Shown piece after piece: positions 31,947-42,007 of a DNA stretch of 64,000 nucleotides. The translations under genes were made by a program, and so were the position numbers. Under the pieces are notes generated by a model. It did not search any database and was not told the origin of the DNA. It saw nothing but the letters and a program-made list of their open reading frames with translations. Where the stretch lies: positions 111,030,476-111,094,475 of the forward strand of contig OZ024823.1 of assembly GCA_964016985.1 (NCBI GenBank), in the 5' to 3' direction. Origin of the DNA: Anodontia alba. Taxonomy: Eukaryota; Mollusca; Bivalvia; Lucinida; Lucinidae. Position 1 is the first letter of the stretch, and each line of letters starts with the position of its first letter.

Positions 31947-32359
31947 TTATGAAAAGTAGAGAAGTACAGCCGAGAAGGAAGACATTTTATCTCCTTGTAT
32001 ATGGTCTGGGCTCCTGCGACCTTGGACATACATCACATCTCCCTTCAAAAGGTCTAAAACTAGGGACGCTGATCCAATTTCGTAATAATTAGTCTTGGCA
32101 TCTCCGGCCATTATACGGTATACCTCTGTTGTGTTCTTCATCAAATATAAGTCAACAACTTTTGTATGTTGAACTGTAATCGTAATGGATATAAAATATA
32201 CGCCGTCCACAGGTACTGTAAAATGGCCGAAAGTTGGATTATATGCCCCTCCGACGTTGTGCAGCACGTTGTCAAATATCAATGTCTGTTTTGGATAAAT
32301 GTTGACGTTGTTGGACATTACAGCTGTGAATGAAATGCTCGATTTGCTTTTCATCCAGT
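31947..32359 (-). CDS. Secreted C1q-domain protein, exon 2 (C1q domain)
   Basis: The acceptor (ttgtttcag on the minus strand) ends at 32360. The exon begins in phase 1 and reads WMKSKSSISFTAVMSNN, then a full C1q/TNF-like fold: YPKQTLIFDNVLHNVGGAYN, FGHFTVPVDGVYFISITITV, ASLVLDLLKGDVMYVQG and the final FSAVLLYFS before the TAA. These are the hallmark strands of the globular C1q domain (F..V..N.G..Y, G.F..P..G.Y.F). With exon 1 the protein is 214 residues, usual for bivalve C1q-domain proteins. Such proteins are secreted, trimerise and act as pattern-recognition lectin-like molecules; the ligand of this one is unknown. Confidence 0.92.
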
Positions 32360-32497
32360 CTGAAACAACAAAAGAAAGATATGTGGGCCGAGGGCAGAAG
32401 CTACAGTACCGTATTGTGGGCTGTATTTACTATAATAAGAATATTACGTTTAAATCAGAAAAAAAAAACAACAATAAAAAAAAGCAAATGAAAATTT

Positions 32498-32843
32498 CAG
32501 TGAAACCTCGTTACAACGACAGAATTTGTTCCCAAAGATGTTGTCATTATAATGAATTTGCTGTTGTAAAGAATCCTTTATGGACAGAATGATATGTAAG
32601 AAAGATCTTGTTTTGTTCTTATTTCCTAACAGAACATATCTTTTGGATATTTGCTAGAATCGCCTCGCTGAGGCGATTCTAACAAATATCAAAAACATAT
32701 GTTTCTTTAAAGTATTAAATACAATATTCTTGCATAATTGTTTACTAATTATTACCTCTTAAGCGAAGGTTTCGTGACAGTCAAATTGTCGTTATAACGG
32801 ATTTTGTCGTTGTATTGAATGTCGGTATAAAGAGGGCTGGCTG
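32498..32843. mobile_element. M16 pogo-like MITE carrying an H1 hairpin
   Basis: The ends are CAGTGAAACCTCGTTACAAC and a right end with GTCGGTATAAAGAGGGCTGG then CTG and TA. The design is similar to M2 but the sequence differs. The centre (about 32636-32706) is a palindrome around TAGAATCGCCTCGCTGAGGC, matching the innermost part of the M1 palindrome. Confidence 0.82.
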
Positions 32844-32999
32844 TATACGATGAACGACATGCATGTATTACATATTTATAATACTATCACATGTTCAGAT
32901 AAATGCGTATCTGAAAGCTCAAATATATAAGAGAAGATACCCAGAAAATGCCACAATCACAAAGAACAGTCCTCCAGCGGCACCAAAAGAAGGAGAGAT

Positions 33000-33200
33000 G
33001 GGGAGCAAATAATGACAAAACAAAATTCACACATGCAACCATGGACGCACAAACAAAAAAAGAACTGAACTACAACAGAACAACCGCCTTGAAACGGTCG
33101 GTAGGGAAACTTTCGGGGATGGGGTAGGGCGGCAGTGGCTTTAACAACTTAAACTCGCGCGAAGCCTCACTCTTAATTCTGCTGCAGCTTCAAATTGCAA
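33000..33200 (-). repeat. Diverged piece of the R 3' segment (tentative)
   Basis: ACCGCCTTGAAACGGTCGGT, GGGGATGGGGTAGGGCGGCA and CTCTTAATTCTGC resemble the reverse complement of R (compare 61255-61380). The identity is low and the call is tentative. Confidence 0.4.
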
Positions 33201-33268
33201 ATATATGTTCTGTCCACAAATTTATAACAGACACTGTAAAATGTAGATCCGATCAGTCTTTCGAAGTA

Positions 33269-33599
33269 CAGTCGACTCTCGTTATCTCGACTTCGCTATC
33301 TCGAATAACCGCTTATCTCGAAATGAAAATCAGGTCCCTGTTTTAATATGGAAATCTAACAACAGGTAACAAAATATTGTGGAAAAGAGGAGAAATGGCT
33401 CCTAAGGAGCAATTTTTTCCTCTTTTCCACAATATTTTCAATATGCCTCAAACTTCAGGATTCAAATTACATATTCATTTGTGAAATGTTGTTGCTCGAT
33501 TTATTTTTCCTCAATTAGTCAAATCTGATATGTCGAGATACGGATATCTCGAAGTATTAGAGAGAGTTCCTTGGGCTTCGAGATAACGAGAGTCGACTG
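33269..33599. mobile_element. M2 MITE copy b
   Basis: CAGTCGACTCTCGTTATCTC ... CGAGATAACGAGAGTCGACTG type ends with TA on both sides. The central palindrome is GAGGAGAAATGGCTCC / GGAGCAATTTTTTCCTC. Confidence 0.94.
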
Positions 33600-33699
33600 T
33601 ATTTTTCTGCTGTCAGCTTCAAGGCGGTACCTACCTCTGTTATAGTTCTTTGTTTATATGCCGGTTACTGCTTATTACACAAGTATTTTTTTCCGGTAA

Positions 33700-33974
33700 C
33701 ATTACGAAAACACGCCTATTCAAATATATAGAAAATTTCACCTCCAAAAACTGAAAATTTCCAGATAAAAAACTGATATTTTTCATATTTCTGCTCAAAA
33801 TATAGATTGTGGGTACTCGTTAGAACCGCCTCATTGAGCGGTTCTAACGAGTACCCACAGTCTATGTTTTGAGCAGAAATAAGAAAAATAATGTATACCC
33901 CTGTAAACACCAGTTTTACTAAACAAAAGTGGTGTTTAAGGGGATCAAAATTTTATAGGCATGTTTTCGTGATG
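33700..33974. mobile_element. M1 MITE copy 11
   Basis: Forward orientation. The palindrome centre is shortened (GAACCGCCTCATTGAGCGGT). Confidence 0.94.
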
Positions 33975-34439
33975 TAACAGATATCGTTCGGTCAAGCTTC
34001 TAAAATTGAATTACTGTTTGTTTATGATAATTAGACAAAGTTACTTTTTGTTAATAGTGCTTTGTCCCACTATCGTTGGTCATTGTTGCAGTTCCTTTTC
34101 ATTTATACTGTACTGTCTTCGTTTGTTCATTCTGTTTTCTATGAAGTGCTGTTTGTGTGTTCATTTCACCTGGCTGATCCATCATCCGGTTCAGTTATAT
34201 GCAATGACATCACAAATCCTCACTTCAGCGAAAACAAAACAAAAACGAGACCGAACAAACAAAGCGAATTTGCAACAGAAACGCCGACTTGAAACGCTCA
34301 ACAGATATCCACAGATATCCACACTTGGCCCTCCAACTAAATATACTTTTCCGCATAGAGGTTCCCTGATACATCAGTGAATCAACACAGAAAGAAAAAC
34401 ATATATAATAATCGAGCAAACGCACGATAAAACCTACAA

Positions 34440-34640
34440 AAAGATGTTAGTGACCAGCAAAGACTAAGATCAGTCTGTGCATCCACCCAGTATGGTAAGT
34501 GTTCTCGGTCATCCCTCTTTGGATAGCCCGGAAGCTGGAGAAGGCATGTGGGATCAACGAAGACTCTGATCAGCGCGGATGCAAGGCCGATCTGAGTCTT
34601 AAATGGCCGCTTATGTCTTATTTTAGGTTTTAACGCACGC
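34440..34640. mobile_element. M14-like fragment
   Basis: CCAGCAAAGACTAAGATCAG, a TTTGGATAGCCCGG linker, then CGAAGACTCTGATCAGCGCG and GCCGATCTGAGTCTT. The two hairpins are degenerate and the ends were not found. Confidence 0.65.
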
Positions 34641-34715
34641 TGGCTTAATAAATTAACGTCGCAATACCACGATGAAAACCAGTTATTGCATAAAAAGCAG
34701 TGTCGCACGTTATTA

Positions 34716-34787
34716 ACAGCCGTGCATTAACCAGCGAAAAGCCGTGTATTAGCAAGGCAATTCACGCGCTGTTAATGCACGGCTGCG
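34716..34787. repeat. Short inverted repeat
   Basis: CAGCCGTGCATTAACCAGCG ... CGCTGTTAATGCACGGCTG separated by about 30 bases. No target duplication was recognised. Confidence 0.75.
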
Positions 34788-34948
34788 CACCTTTCAATAT
34801 GATCGTACCGGGGCCACAGATTTGCTGCCGTTATGAGATGTGTATTGCCAAGCACTAGAACGAGCATAGTCCGTGGAAATTGCGTGAAAAGGCGAAACAA
34901 AATAGTGCACGAAATGTAGCAAATGTTTTCAGTTTTTATGCAATAATA

Positions 34949-35090
34949 GCGATCGAACATGTTTTTTCAATGCATTAACATTCGCCAGGTCCCTTGGAAG
35001 GTGTTGAAAACCGCGGCCTCCGGCCTCGGTTTTCAACACCTCCCACGGGACCTGGCGAATATTAATGCATGAAAAACCATGTTTGATCCC
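34949..35090. mobile_element. M11 palindromic element, copy 2
   Basis: AATGCATTAACATTCGCCAG, GTCCCTTGGAAGGTGTTGAA ... TTCAACACCTCCCACGGGAC. The outer arms are GATCGAACATG / CATGTTTGATC. The inner sequence is unlike copy 1. Confidence 0.85.
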
Positions 35091-35520
35091 AATAATGTGG
35101 GTTCGACTACAAACCGAAAGTCAGAGCAAAAGAAAACCACTAGTAGAACCACAGTGAGCCTAACCACAAGCGGGTATGGTCAAAACATTCTAGAAAAGAT
35201 TCAAGGCTGAGCTTTATATAAATAAATAAAAAGTAAAGTAGTGCTATGAGAATATGAAATTTGGGAACATATATTTTAAACTATGACAATGATGTACACT
35301 CCTTTAACCAACCTACCTCATCCCCTCCCTCCTCGATGTGATATCCTCCCCATTTCTAAGCTACTACATTGCACAAACACCGAAGCTATACAGAGTTTTG
35401 AACTACATTGCACAAACACCTAAGCTATACAGTGTTTTGAAAATTTGGTAATGTTTCTAAGCTGTTTGACATCAGATAACAGATCATACATTAGTACCTT
35501 AATACCATTTAGTAAAATGC
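35091..35520. other. No gene; one short tandem duplication
   Basis: CTACATTGCACAAACACC..AAGCTATACAG is repeated twice in tandem at about 35363-35438. Otherwise AT-rich with no frame of interest. Confidence 0.7.
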
Positions 35521-37141
35521 ACACATGGAAAAAAGTTAAGCATCACCTACAGTTTGACAAAATATTTTTATTTCGATTTGATAAACAATCCAGCTAAGAA
35601 GCAAAACCGAAATATTATTGAATCAGTGTATAAATGGGTATATTAAGAGTCAGGATCACAATGTTATCATTTGAAATTACGCCTTTTACTGGCTTGCAAG
35701 TCCAACTGATTTGGATGCATTTTTTGACAAAAACTGCATATGGTTACAAGTATGGTCCTATAGGCCACCAAAGAAGTCAGATTAGAACATGAGTGTCTTC
35801 CAAAGTTAGCACTATCGAAGACAATTAATTTCAGTACCTTCGAGTCAGTATTTTATGTAATCTCCTTGAACTGCAATGGTAGCATCAAGACGCCTCCTCA
35901 TACCCTGGACCAGGTGTTGTATCCGGTGCTGAGGGATTTGCTGCCATTCCCGATGCAATGCAGCCTCAAGTTCAAGTAGTGTCTGCACTGGAGGAGTGAT
36001 TTCACGAATTTTCCGGCCCAGAATGTCCCACAAATGTTCAAGAGGATTCAAATCAAGACTGCGAGCAGGCCACGGAAGTGTTGAAATCGCATTTTGACGC
36101 AAACATTCAATCACTGCACGTGATCTGTGAGGCCTTGCATTGTCATCCATAAACACTGGTCTTGTTAAAAGGGGATGGTCATCAAAATGGGGAATTACAG
36201 CAGTTTCAAGAATGTCCGTTTGGTACTTTTGTCCAGTAAGGATCCCTTGCACAGTAACCAGATCAAGCTTACAATCATGCGATACACATCCCCATACCAT
36301 TATTGAGCCTCCACCGAAAGGAACAGTTTCCTGGATGTGCCTGAGAATATGCAGTACTTCGCTGCCTCCAAACACGCACACGGCAATCCGTCATAATTAT
36401 GGAGAAGAAACCGACTTTCATCCGACCAGTGAATTTTTCTCCAAGACCGGTTATTCCAGTTTCTGCGTTGCTGGCACCAGTACAAACGCGCTGCCTTCTG
36501 TCCCGGAGTAAGCATTGGCCGTCTGATAGGCCGACGAGCACGATAACCAGAAGCCCGGAGCCTATTACGAACTGTTCTGGTTGACAATGGCCTGTTTGGC
36601 AGCCATCTTTGCTTCATAACAGTACTGGTTAAGAACGGAAATCGCCGAACAAGTCTCAGTAACGCCCCGTCTTCCCTTCGTGACGTCTTTCGGGGCCTCC
36701 CTGAGCGTGCTCTGTCCTGTACGTGATTGGTTTGCTGAAATTTATTGAGCAGGCGACAAATGACTGAATGACTATACCCAAGGCGACGGGATATTTCTCG
36801 CCCGGATAGCCCAGTGTTACTCATTCCAATAATCTGCCACCGAGTGGCGTCGGACAGTCTTCTACGAGCCATAGCACATGTACACAAGTTAGATTCAAGC
36901 GCAGGTTCATTAATCTGTTCGTTATTAACACAAGACATAACAGCATTATTTTCATACATGTGGGTACCATGAAATTCATGCTAACCATGGCTGTATTATA
37001 TAGTCGTGGACGATAAAAAGTATATGTATGTATGTACGGAAGCCAAGTGTCATCGTATATCAAAATTTTAAGTGCCTATATTTTGATCAGGAAATATGGC
37101 GCTAAAGAATCGCAAGTGATGCTTAACTTTTTTCCATGTGT
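35521..37141 (-). mobile_element. Tc1-like DNA transposon, 1.62 kb
   Basis: Perfect 26-bp terminal inverted repeats (35521-35546 and 37116-37141; outer 20 bases ACACATGGAAAAAAGTTAAG) enclose a single transposase. A clean TA duplication is not visible at the outermost bases. It sits in the C1q intron in the same orientation as that gene. Confidence 0.92.
35845..36872 (-). pseudogene. Tc1-family transposase, two frameshifts
   Basis: The start is chosen at MARRRLSDATRWQIIGM (36872), giving about 342 residues, the family norm. The N-terminal half has paired helix-turn-helix DNA-binding motifs (SGREISRRLGYSHSVICRLL and a second in the 36600s) with a GRPRKTSRR hook. The catalytic DD34E triad is complete: Asp in WSDESRF (about 36421), Asp in MDDNARPH (about 36140), and Glu in NPLEHLWD exactly 34 residues later. 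Two small indels, near 36385 and near 36340, move the frame out and back, so the catalytic residues survive but the protein is broken between them. The end is GDYIKY at 35845. Confidence 0.9.
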
Positions 37142-37305
37142 ATATAATAAAGCATTGCTGTGCATAGGACTCTTAACACTAAGAATTTCTAAAATAATAT
37201 AAATTTGCTCATTAAAAGATACAAAAAGTAGCTTCTCCTCATTTCTCCTACAAGTTATTTCGTCCAAACCTATTATTATCAGTATCTGTTTTTCATGTTT
37301 TAAAT

Positions 37306-37308
<3 letters not shown>

Positions 37309-37367
<59 letters not shown>
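37309..37367. repeat. (CT)n then (AC)n microsatellite
   Basis: CT units to about 37344, then AC units to 37367. It lies in the C1q intron about 65 bp from the exon 1 donor. Confidence 0.97.
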
Positions 37368-37433
37368 TTTGCCATCTGTTTGTGTTGTAGGCAGCATGTT
37401 GCATGATAACCATATATACAAAAATATTCTTAC

Positions 37434-37665
37434 CTGTATCTCTTTGCATCTGTAAACTACTCTCCAATGCTGTGAATTTGTCTGCTAATCTATCTAATTC
37501 TGTTTGCAGTCGTAGACGTTCGGCTGTCTCTGATTTCATAAACTCTTGTATAACCTTATCATCAGTTATGTTATTTGTGCTAGCCGGGGCGGCCAATATA
37601 AACCCCTCATAGGAACATAAAACAAATAAGATAAAGTTTAATTTGAAATTTGTGAGAGAAAACAT
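37434..37665 (-). CDS. Secreted C1q-domain protein, exon 1
   Basis: The ATG is at 37665. Residues 1-26 form a signal peptide (MFSLTNFKLNFILFVLCSYE then a GFILAAPA cleavage region). A short linker follows, then an amphipathic coiled coil (ERLRLQTELDRLADKFTALE, residues about 49-73) suited to trimer formation in place of a collagen stalk. The exon ends ACA G before the donor GTAAGAAT, phase 1, matching exon 2 at 32359. The encoded architecture (signal, coiled coil, C1q) is a common bivalve type. Confidence 0.88.
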
Positions 37666-37726
37666 TGCTTAATTCGACTTCGTCGACAGTCCAAACAGTG
37701 TGAACTCCTTCCGTCTGAATGCGGTG

Positions 37727-37734
37727 TTATATAC
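37727..37734 (-). promoter_or_regulatory. TATA box of the C1q gene
   Basis: GTATATAA on the minus strand, 62 bases upstream of the ATG, the right distance for a start site near 37700 and a 5' UTR of about 35 bases. An M8 MITE begins at 37738, only a few bases upstream of it. Confidence 0.65.
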
Positions 37735-37737
37735 CCG

Positions 37738-37987
37738 TTAGGAGACTAGATACACTTGACACTCCGCCATTTCCACTAAGGGCGACAACTGCTTTGGCTC
37801 CATGTTTGCATAACTGCACACAAAGCCCCCTATGAAAAGAGGTCTACTCTATAAGAAAAAAATATACTCCAGATCTACTCTATATGGAAAGAATTTGCTT
37901 CCTCTGTAAGAGTAGACCCTTTATCAGATAGGAACAAACAAATTGTGACGGCGGTATCTCCTTTGAGAGTTCATCGGTTTCCCTTAA
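37738..37987. mobile_element. M8 MITE at the C1q promoter
   Basis: It starts TTAGGAGACTAGATACACTT and ends GGTTTCCCTTAAG. The interior has GGTCTACTCTA, GGAAAGAATTTGCTTCC and AGAGTAGACC. The left TTAA is now TTAG. Confidence 0.82.
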
Positions 37988-38695
37988 GACGTCAGTTTGT
38001 TTTTCATCCTTGTCGTTTTCACAAGCATCAAAAGATAAGGTTTGTGTATAAGCGCTGTTCTTCATAAGAACGCCTGCACGGGCTGATTATGAGCTGCACG
38101 CGGATCTTTCACATAATCGATGGTAGGGCCTTGAAGACTGTAACGACCAGTGATGATCTTATTCAGCCTGTACAACTGTTTAAGCTGTTTTGTAACTTTC
38201 CTGTACACGTGTGAGACAAAAGGTATTTTTTTTCTCCAGGATAATGGGCAATGCTAGGTAAAAGACACCTTGCCAGTCGATTTACGAACACTGAAGACAC
38301 CGAGATGAACATTAGAAATAAAGCAAATGCAGCGTAGGGTTAATATATTTCCTATAAGTCCCATATTTTTCAAACGAACAATGAAAGGTTAGGCCATGAT
38401 GTGCGGAAGCACTTGCTGGCATGGTCTGTCCAGGTAGTACAAAAATACGGTTGTTTCTTTCAAAAGCATGGCTTAATGTTTACAATCTAGTATAGCTCGC
38501 CTGAGCTTAGCTCATGATGAACTATACTGGTAACTTTTCTTTCGACGACAGTCTATGTGTCCGTGACTCCGTCCACCTACTTTTTTAGACAACGTCTCCT
38601 CCAAACTTACTGATTGAGAAGTGATTTAAACCTAATAAAGTAGTGGGGGTAGGAAAATGATTAATACGAAGATCTAAGAAACAAGTGAACCGAAC
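37988..38695. other. No gene; composite-element stub
   Basis: 38498-38585 carries a CTCGCCTGAGCTTAGCTCAT start and GTCCGTGACTCCGTCC, a 5' end of a C-type composite. No coding frame. Confidence 0.55.
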
Positions 38696-38898
38696 TTAAC
38701 GGAATGGATACACTTTCAGAGGTGGTAACTCTATCAAACTTGTTTTGTCTCATTCCTCTTGGGAGTACGTTCTTTTCTTTTAAAGTAGACTCCATTTTTC
38801 AGAAGGAGACTGGCGTGCAGGAATTCAACAGGAACTTACAAAAATGTCTCCCTTGTTAAAATGGCGGACGAACTACCAAGTGTACCCGTTCCCCTTAA
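38696..38898. mobile_element. M8 MITE
   Basis: TTAACGGAATGGATACACTT ... GTGTACCCGTTCCCCTTAA. It contains CTTGTTAAAATGGCGG, the intact form of the site that M6 hit at 60971. Confidence 0.85.
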
Positions 38899-38941
38899 CT
38901 GTAATGGGTAATGTTTTAGATGGCTCTTTGTCAGCGCTGTG

Positions 38942-39217
38942 CATAACGAAAACACGCCTATTCAAATATATTGATAATTTCACCACCAAAAAATGAAAGT
39001 TTTCAGATAAAAATTCTGATATTTTTCATATATCTGCTCAAAACATAGTTTGTGGGTACTCGTTAGAACCGCCTCGCCGAGGCAGTTCTAACGAACACCC
39101 ACACTCTATGTTTTTAAGCAGAAATAAGAAAATAATGTATACCCCTGTCAACCCCAGTTTTACTATATAAAAGTGGGGTTTAAAGGGGTCAAAATTATAT
39201 AGGCATGTTTTCGTGAT
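38942..39217. mobile_element. M1 MITE copy 12
   Basis: Forward orientation with several mismatches in the right palindrome arm (GAACACCCACACTC). Confidence 0.93.
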
Positions 39218-39312
39218 ATCTGTTATGCGCAATGACTCTTTAGATGTATTTCAATGGCAAATGAAAATTATGGAAAAGACACATATTATTCTAATTCTCC
39301 TATGAAACTACC

Positions 39313-39450
39313 CATCACGAAAGCATACTTTTTTAACTTTGACCCCTTATATCCCACTTTTATATAGTAAAACTTAGGTTTACATTATTTTTTTTCTTTC
39401 TGCTCAGAAACATAGATTGCGGGTACCCGTTAGAACTTCCTCGGAGACTC

Positions 39451-39483
<33 letters not shown>

Positions 39484-39502
39484 GGGGGGGGTGGGGGGGG
39501 TG
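39313..39502. mobile_element. M1 MITE copy 13, truncated at a poly-T/poly-G tract
   Basis: It starts CATCACGAAAGCATAC and proceeds to TTAGAACTTCCTCGGAGACTCG (half the palindrome). It is then replaced by 31 T residues (39452-39482) and G runs to 39502. The second half is absent. Confidence 0.85.
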
Positions 39503-39849
39503 GAGTATAAGTCTCCTCATATGCAATCCTCGGGATTGCACACGGACCCTAGCACCGGATTCAGCGGTATTCGATTTTCAAAGTAATCAGAATGGGCTTA
39601 GTTATCCCAAAGGAAATAAAAATATAATCTACACTAATCTGAAGTACGGGCAGAAGTTATACGTCCGCCACACGGCACTGAAAAAACAACTGCAGTGAAG
39701 TAAAATAAAAATCTAAAAGATTGCCTTTGAAAAGATCAAATCGACCCCCTCAGAAATCATCCTGGATCCACCCCTGTAGTGCAGACATGTTCCTCGATTA
39801 ATCTTACACCAGTTTGTCTTATTGCTAGCTTTCTTTCTGCACGTTTCTT

Positions 39850-41150
39850 TAATTGTCGATATTTTCTGTGGTTCAGTACTTGGCTTGCTTTATATTGCAC
39901 ATTAGTTGTTTTGACTTTGTTATATATATTATTTTTAAAACTGAAAATCTCCCAGTGATACACCTACGAGATCACAGAATAAATTTGATTAAAATACAGT
40001 GGGTGTTTTATTCGGATGATCATCTACCATTTGCTTTGTTTCTATGGCTCCAATTACTTGGTTGCCAATATAACAACAATATTCTTTAGCTGTCTACATC
40101 TTCTGTGATTTAACACATGTCTAGTGCTAAGGTGAGCAAGCACGTCCCACGTGTGTCACTTGTTTATAATCCGGTCCTGAGGTCTGAAACACTTAAATTG
40201 AAAAAGGAATACGCAATTAAGTCGCACGCGACAATTAAATCAATTAATTTACGTGTATTATTTCAAGGAAGCATATCACTAGACTTCAAGTATCATCAAG
40301 TGCTTACTAAGAACAAATGAACTTTAAAGCGAAAGTATACTGCAGTAAAGTGATCCACTACTTCACTTGAGGTTTTATCTAACCTTCCTGTTTCTGTCAA
40401 ACGTATTTAGATATCGAGTCGTCCGTTCACTTACCGATACAGAAATTAATTATAAAAAAAAAATCTTTCATAAATAAAGGAATCGAATTTATTGATTTAC
40501 CTAGTATCTTTAATGACAGATCCATAACTTCATCAATACCTGATTATTTCGAAAATAGGGAACTTCCAACTATTTGTTATAAATATAACAAGCCAATAAG
40601 AAACACTATGTTTAATGTCAGTAAACTTGTTTCAGATCTTGACATTCATACCAACACCTGACACATGAAGTTGTTTAATTATTCTGCAGCTGGACATGTT
40701 ATTACAGGAACTCTTAAAATCACTTGAGATTCAAGAATTCGTAAAATAGCTTCTAAGGGCCAAAAATACAAATTGCCTGATTTCACAGATTTTAATAAAT
40801 GTAATGAAGAAATAGTTTCTGCACTGAATGGGTTTGGTAATCGATGGTGTAAACAAGAGCATGTTGAGCCTGGTGCTTTAACCCTTGTTCTGTTGAACCC
40901 GAATATGCCCTGCTTTGCAAACAATTAAGCTCTAGATCAGAAGCCAACTAATCTGGATCTGCACTGTCTGCTATTCAGTATTTGAGTTTGTATCAGCAGC
41001 CTGGATCAAATAAACTGATTGGCTGAAAATTAGAAGCGGGTGTGGCATTTAATTTAAATCAGTATGACAAGGGTTAAAGGAATGGAAATAAACATTTTCA
41101 AAGTTATCGATAAACGTATGTTCCCAAATAGTAATACAGAAATATAGAAA
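39850..41150 (+). pseudogene. Retroelement R polyprotein, N-terminal/RT-adjacent part, split by M5
   Basis: Decayed frames carry ENRELPTICYKYNKPIRNTM and VSKLVSDLDIHTNT, then AAGHVITGTLKI, KGQKYKLPDFTDFNKCNEEI and GFGNRWCKQEHVEP. These blocks precede the RT core in the same class of invertebrate retroelements as the piece at 26246. Stops and small shifts occur. The M5 MITE interrupts at 40878-41077, after which the frame resumes with KEWK. Text upstream of about 40450 is assigned with less certainty. Confidence 0.68.
40878..41077. mobile_element. M5 MITE copy 2 with exact TTAA duplication
   Basis: TTAA at 40878-40881 and at 41074-41077. The ends are CCCTTGTTCTGTTGAACC and ATGACAAGGG. The H2 side CCAACTAATCTGGATCTGCA is present. 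Removing the MITE and one TTAA joins the R codons in frame. Confidence 0.93.
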
Positions 41151-41297
41151 ACAATTATTTTTAAAGATAGCTACAGCATCTTTTATTTGTGTAAATAACG
41201 GCTCTTTATTTGTGTAAGGGCAAACAAATGGTTGTATTAGTGGACCGTATGTATGTGCAGGCTGATATGAGTTTTCAGTCTTTGCATTAGCCAATTT

Positions 41298-41534
41298 GAT
41301 GCGCAACGCACGAAAAAGGCCCATATACAATTTACGGACAACGTTGGTCCAGATCAGCATGCGCATCCATGCAGTCTGATCTGAGCATTCTATGTTCGTC
41401 GACATATACTACAGTATCCATTGATTCTGGGGGCGGATAATGAAGGCCCTGATCAGCCTGCGCTTATGCGCAGGGTGATCTGGACCTGCGTTGTCCGCGA
41501 ATCGCATAAGGGTCTTTTTCGTGCATTGCGCATC
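41298..41534. mobile_element. M14-type MITE with GATGCGCAACGC ends
   Basis: The 25-bp inverted ends are GATGCGCAACGCACGAAAAA and TTTTTCGTGCATTGCGCATC. Two H3 hairpins (CAGATCAGCATGCGCATCCA / GCAGTCTGATCTGAGC and CCTGATCAGCCTGCGC / GCGCAGGGTGATCTGG) are joined by a GTATCCATTGATTCTG linker, as in M12. Confidence 0.85.
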
Positions 41535-41574
41535 ATTTTGTTTATGATTCATATGTAGGGATACAATACTATAA

Positions 41575-41765
41575 CTAGCCGGAAATTACGGACAGACTGA
41601 GCAGTGTAGACCCAGATAAAACACCCGATCTACACTGATTGTCACTCATCCAGAAGTTTATGTGTCTAAATTGCTAGATGAGTGGCAAACAGTGTAGAAA
41701 CTGCGACGTCTAATCTGGGTCTTCACTGTTTGTTCAGGACTTCTGTCCGAATTTTAGGTGTTTTA
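41575..41765. mobile_element. M15 MITE copy 2
   Basis: GGAAATTACGGACAGACTGA ... GGACTTCTGTCCGAATTTTA. It has two H2 sides, GCAGTGTAGACCCAGAT and CTGGGTCTTCACTGTTTG. Confidence 0.75.
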
Positions 41766-42007
41766 CGGTAAGTAAAAGATGATGGGAGTTGGCGGGAAAT
41801 TAATGTTTTTACGCCATTTACGCACACAGCCCATACCTCGCGGAAATGAAAGAAAACACAAAAAAAAACAAGAAAACAAAACATGGATAAGATACTACAA
41901 GCTATAAAAAGAAGGAAGTCCGGTATTTGGAGTTATCCTAGTCAGTATTCTTATTAGTATTAGTATACACCAATCGGCATAAAGCAGTTAGCCTGGCTAA
42001 CAACTTG

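Larger units (their letters stand above)
32360..37433 (-). other. Phase-1 intron of the C1q gene
   Basis: The donor GTAAGAAT lies on the minus strand at 37433 and the acceptor at 32360. It contains M16, M2, M1, M11 and a Tc1-like element, and no extra exon was recognised. Confidence 0.8.

Noticed and set aside
35362..35438. Possible target-site duplication or small mobile element
   Set aside because: Only a two-copy local tandem of about 38 bp, with no ends.
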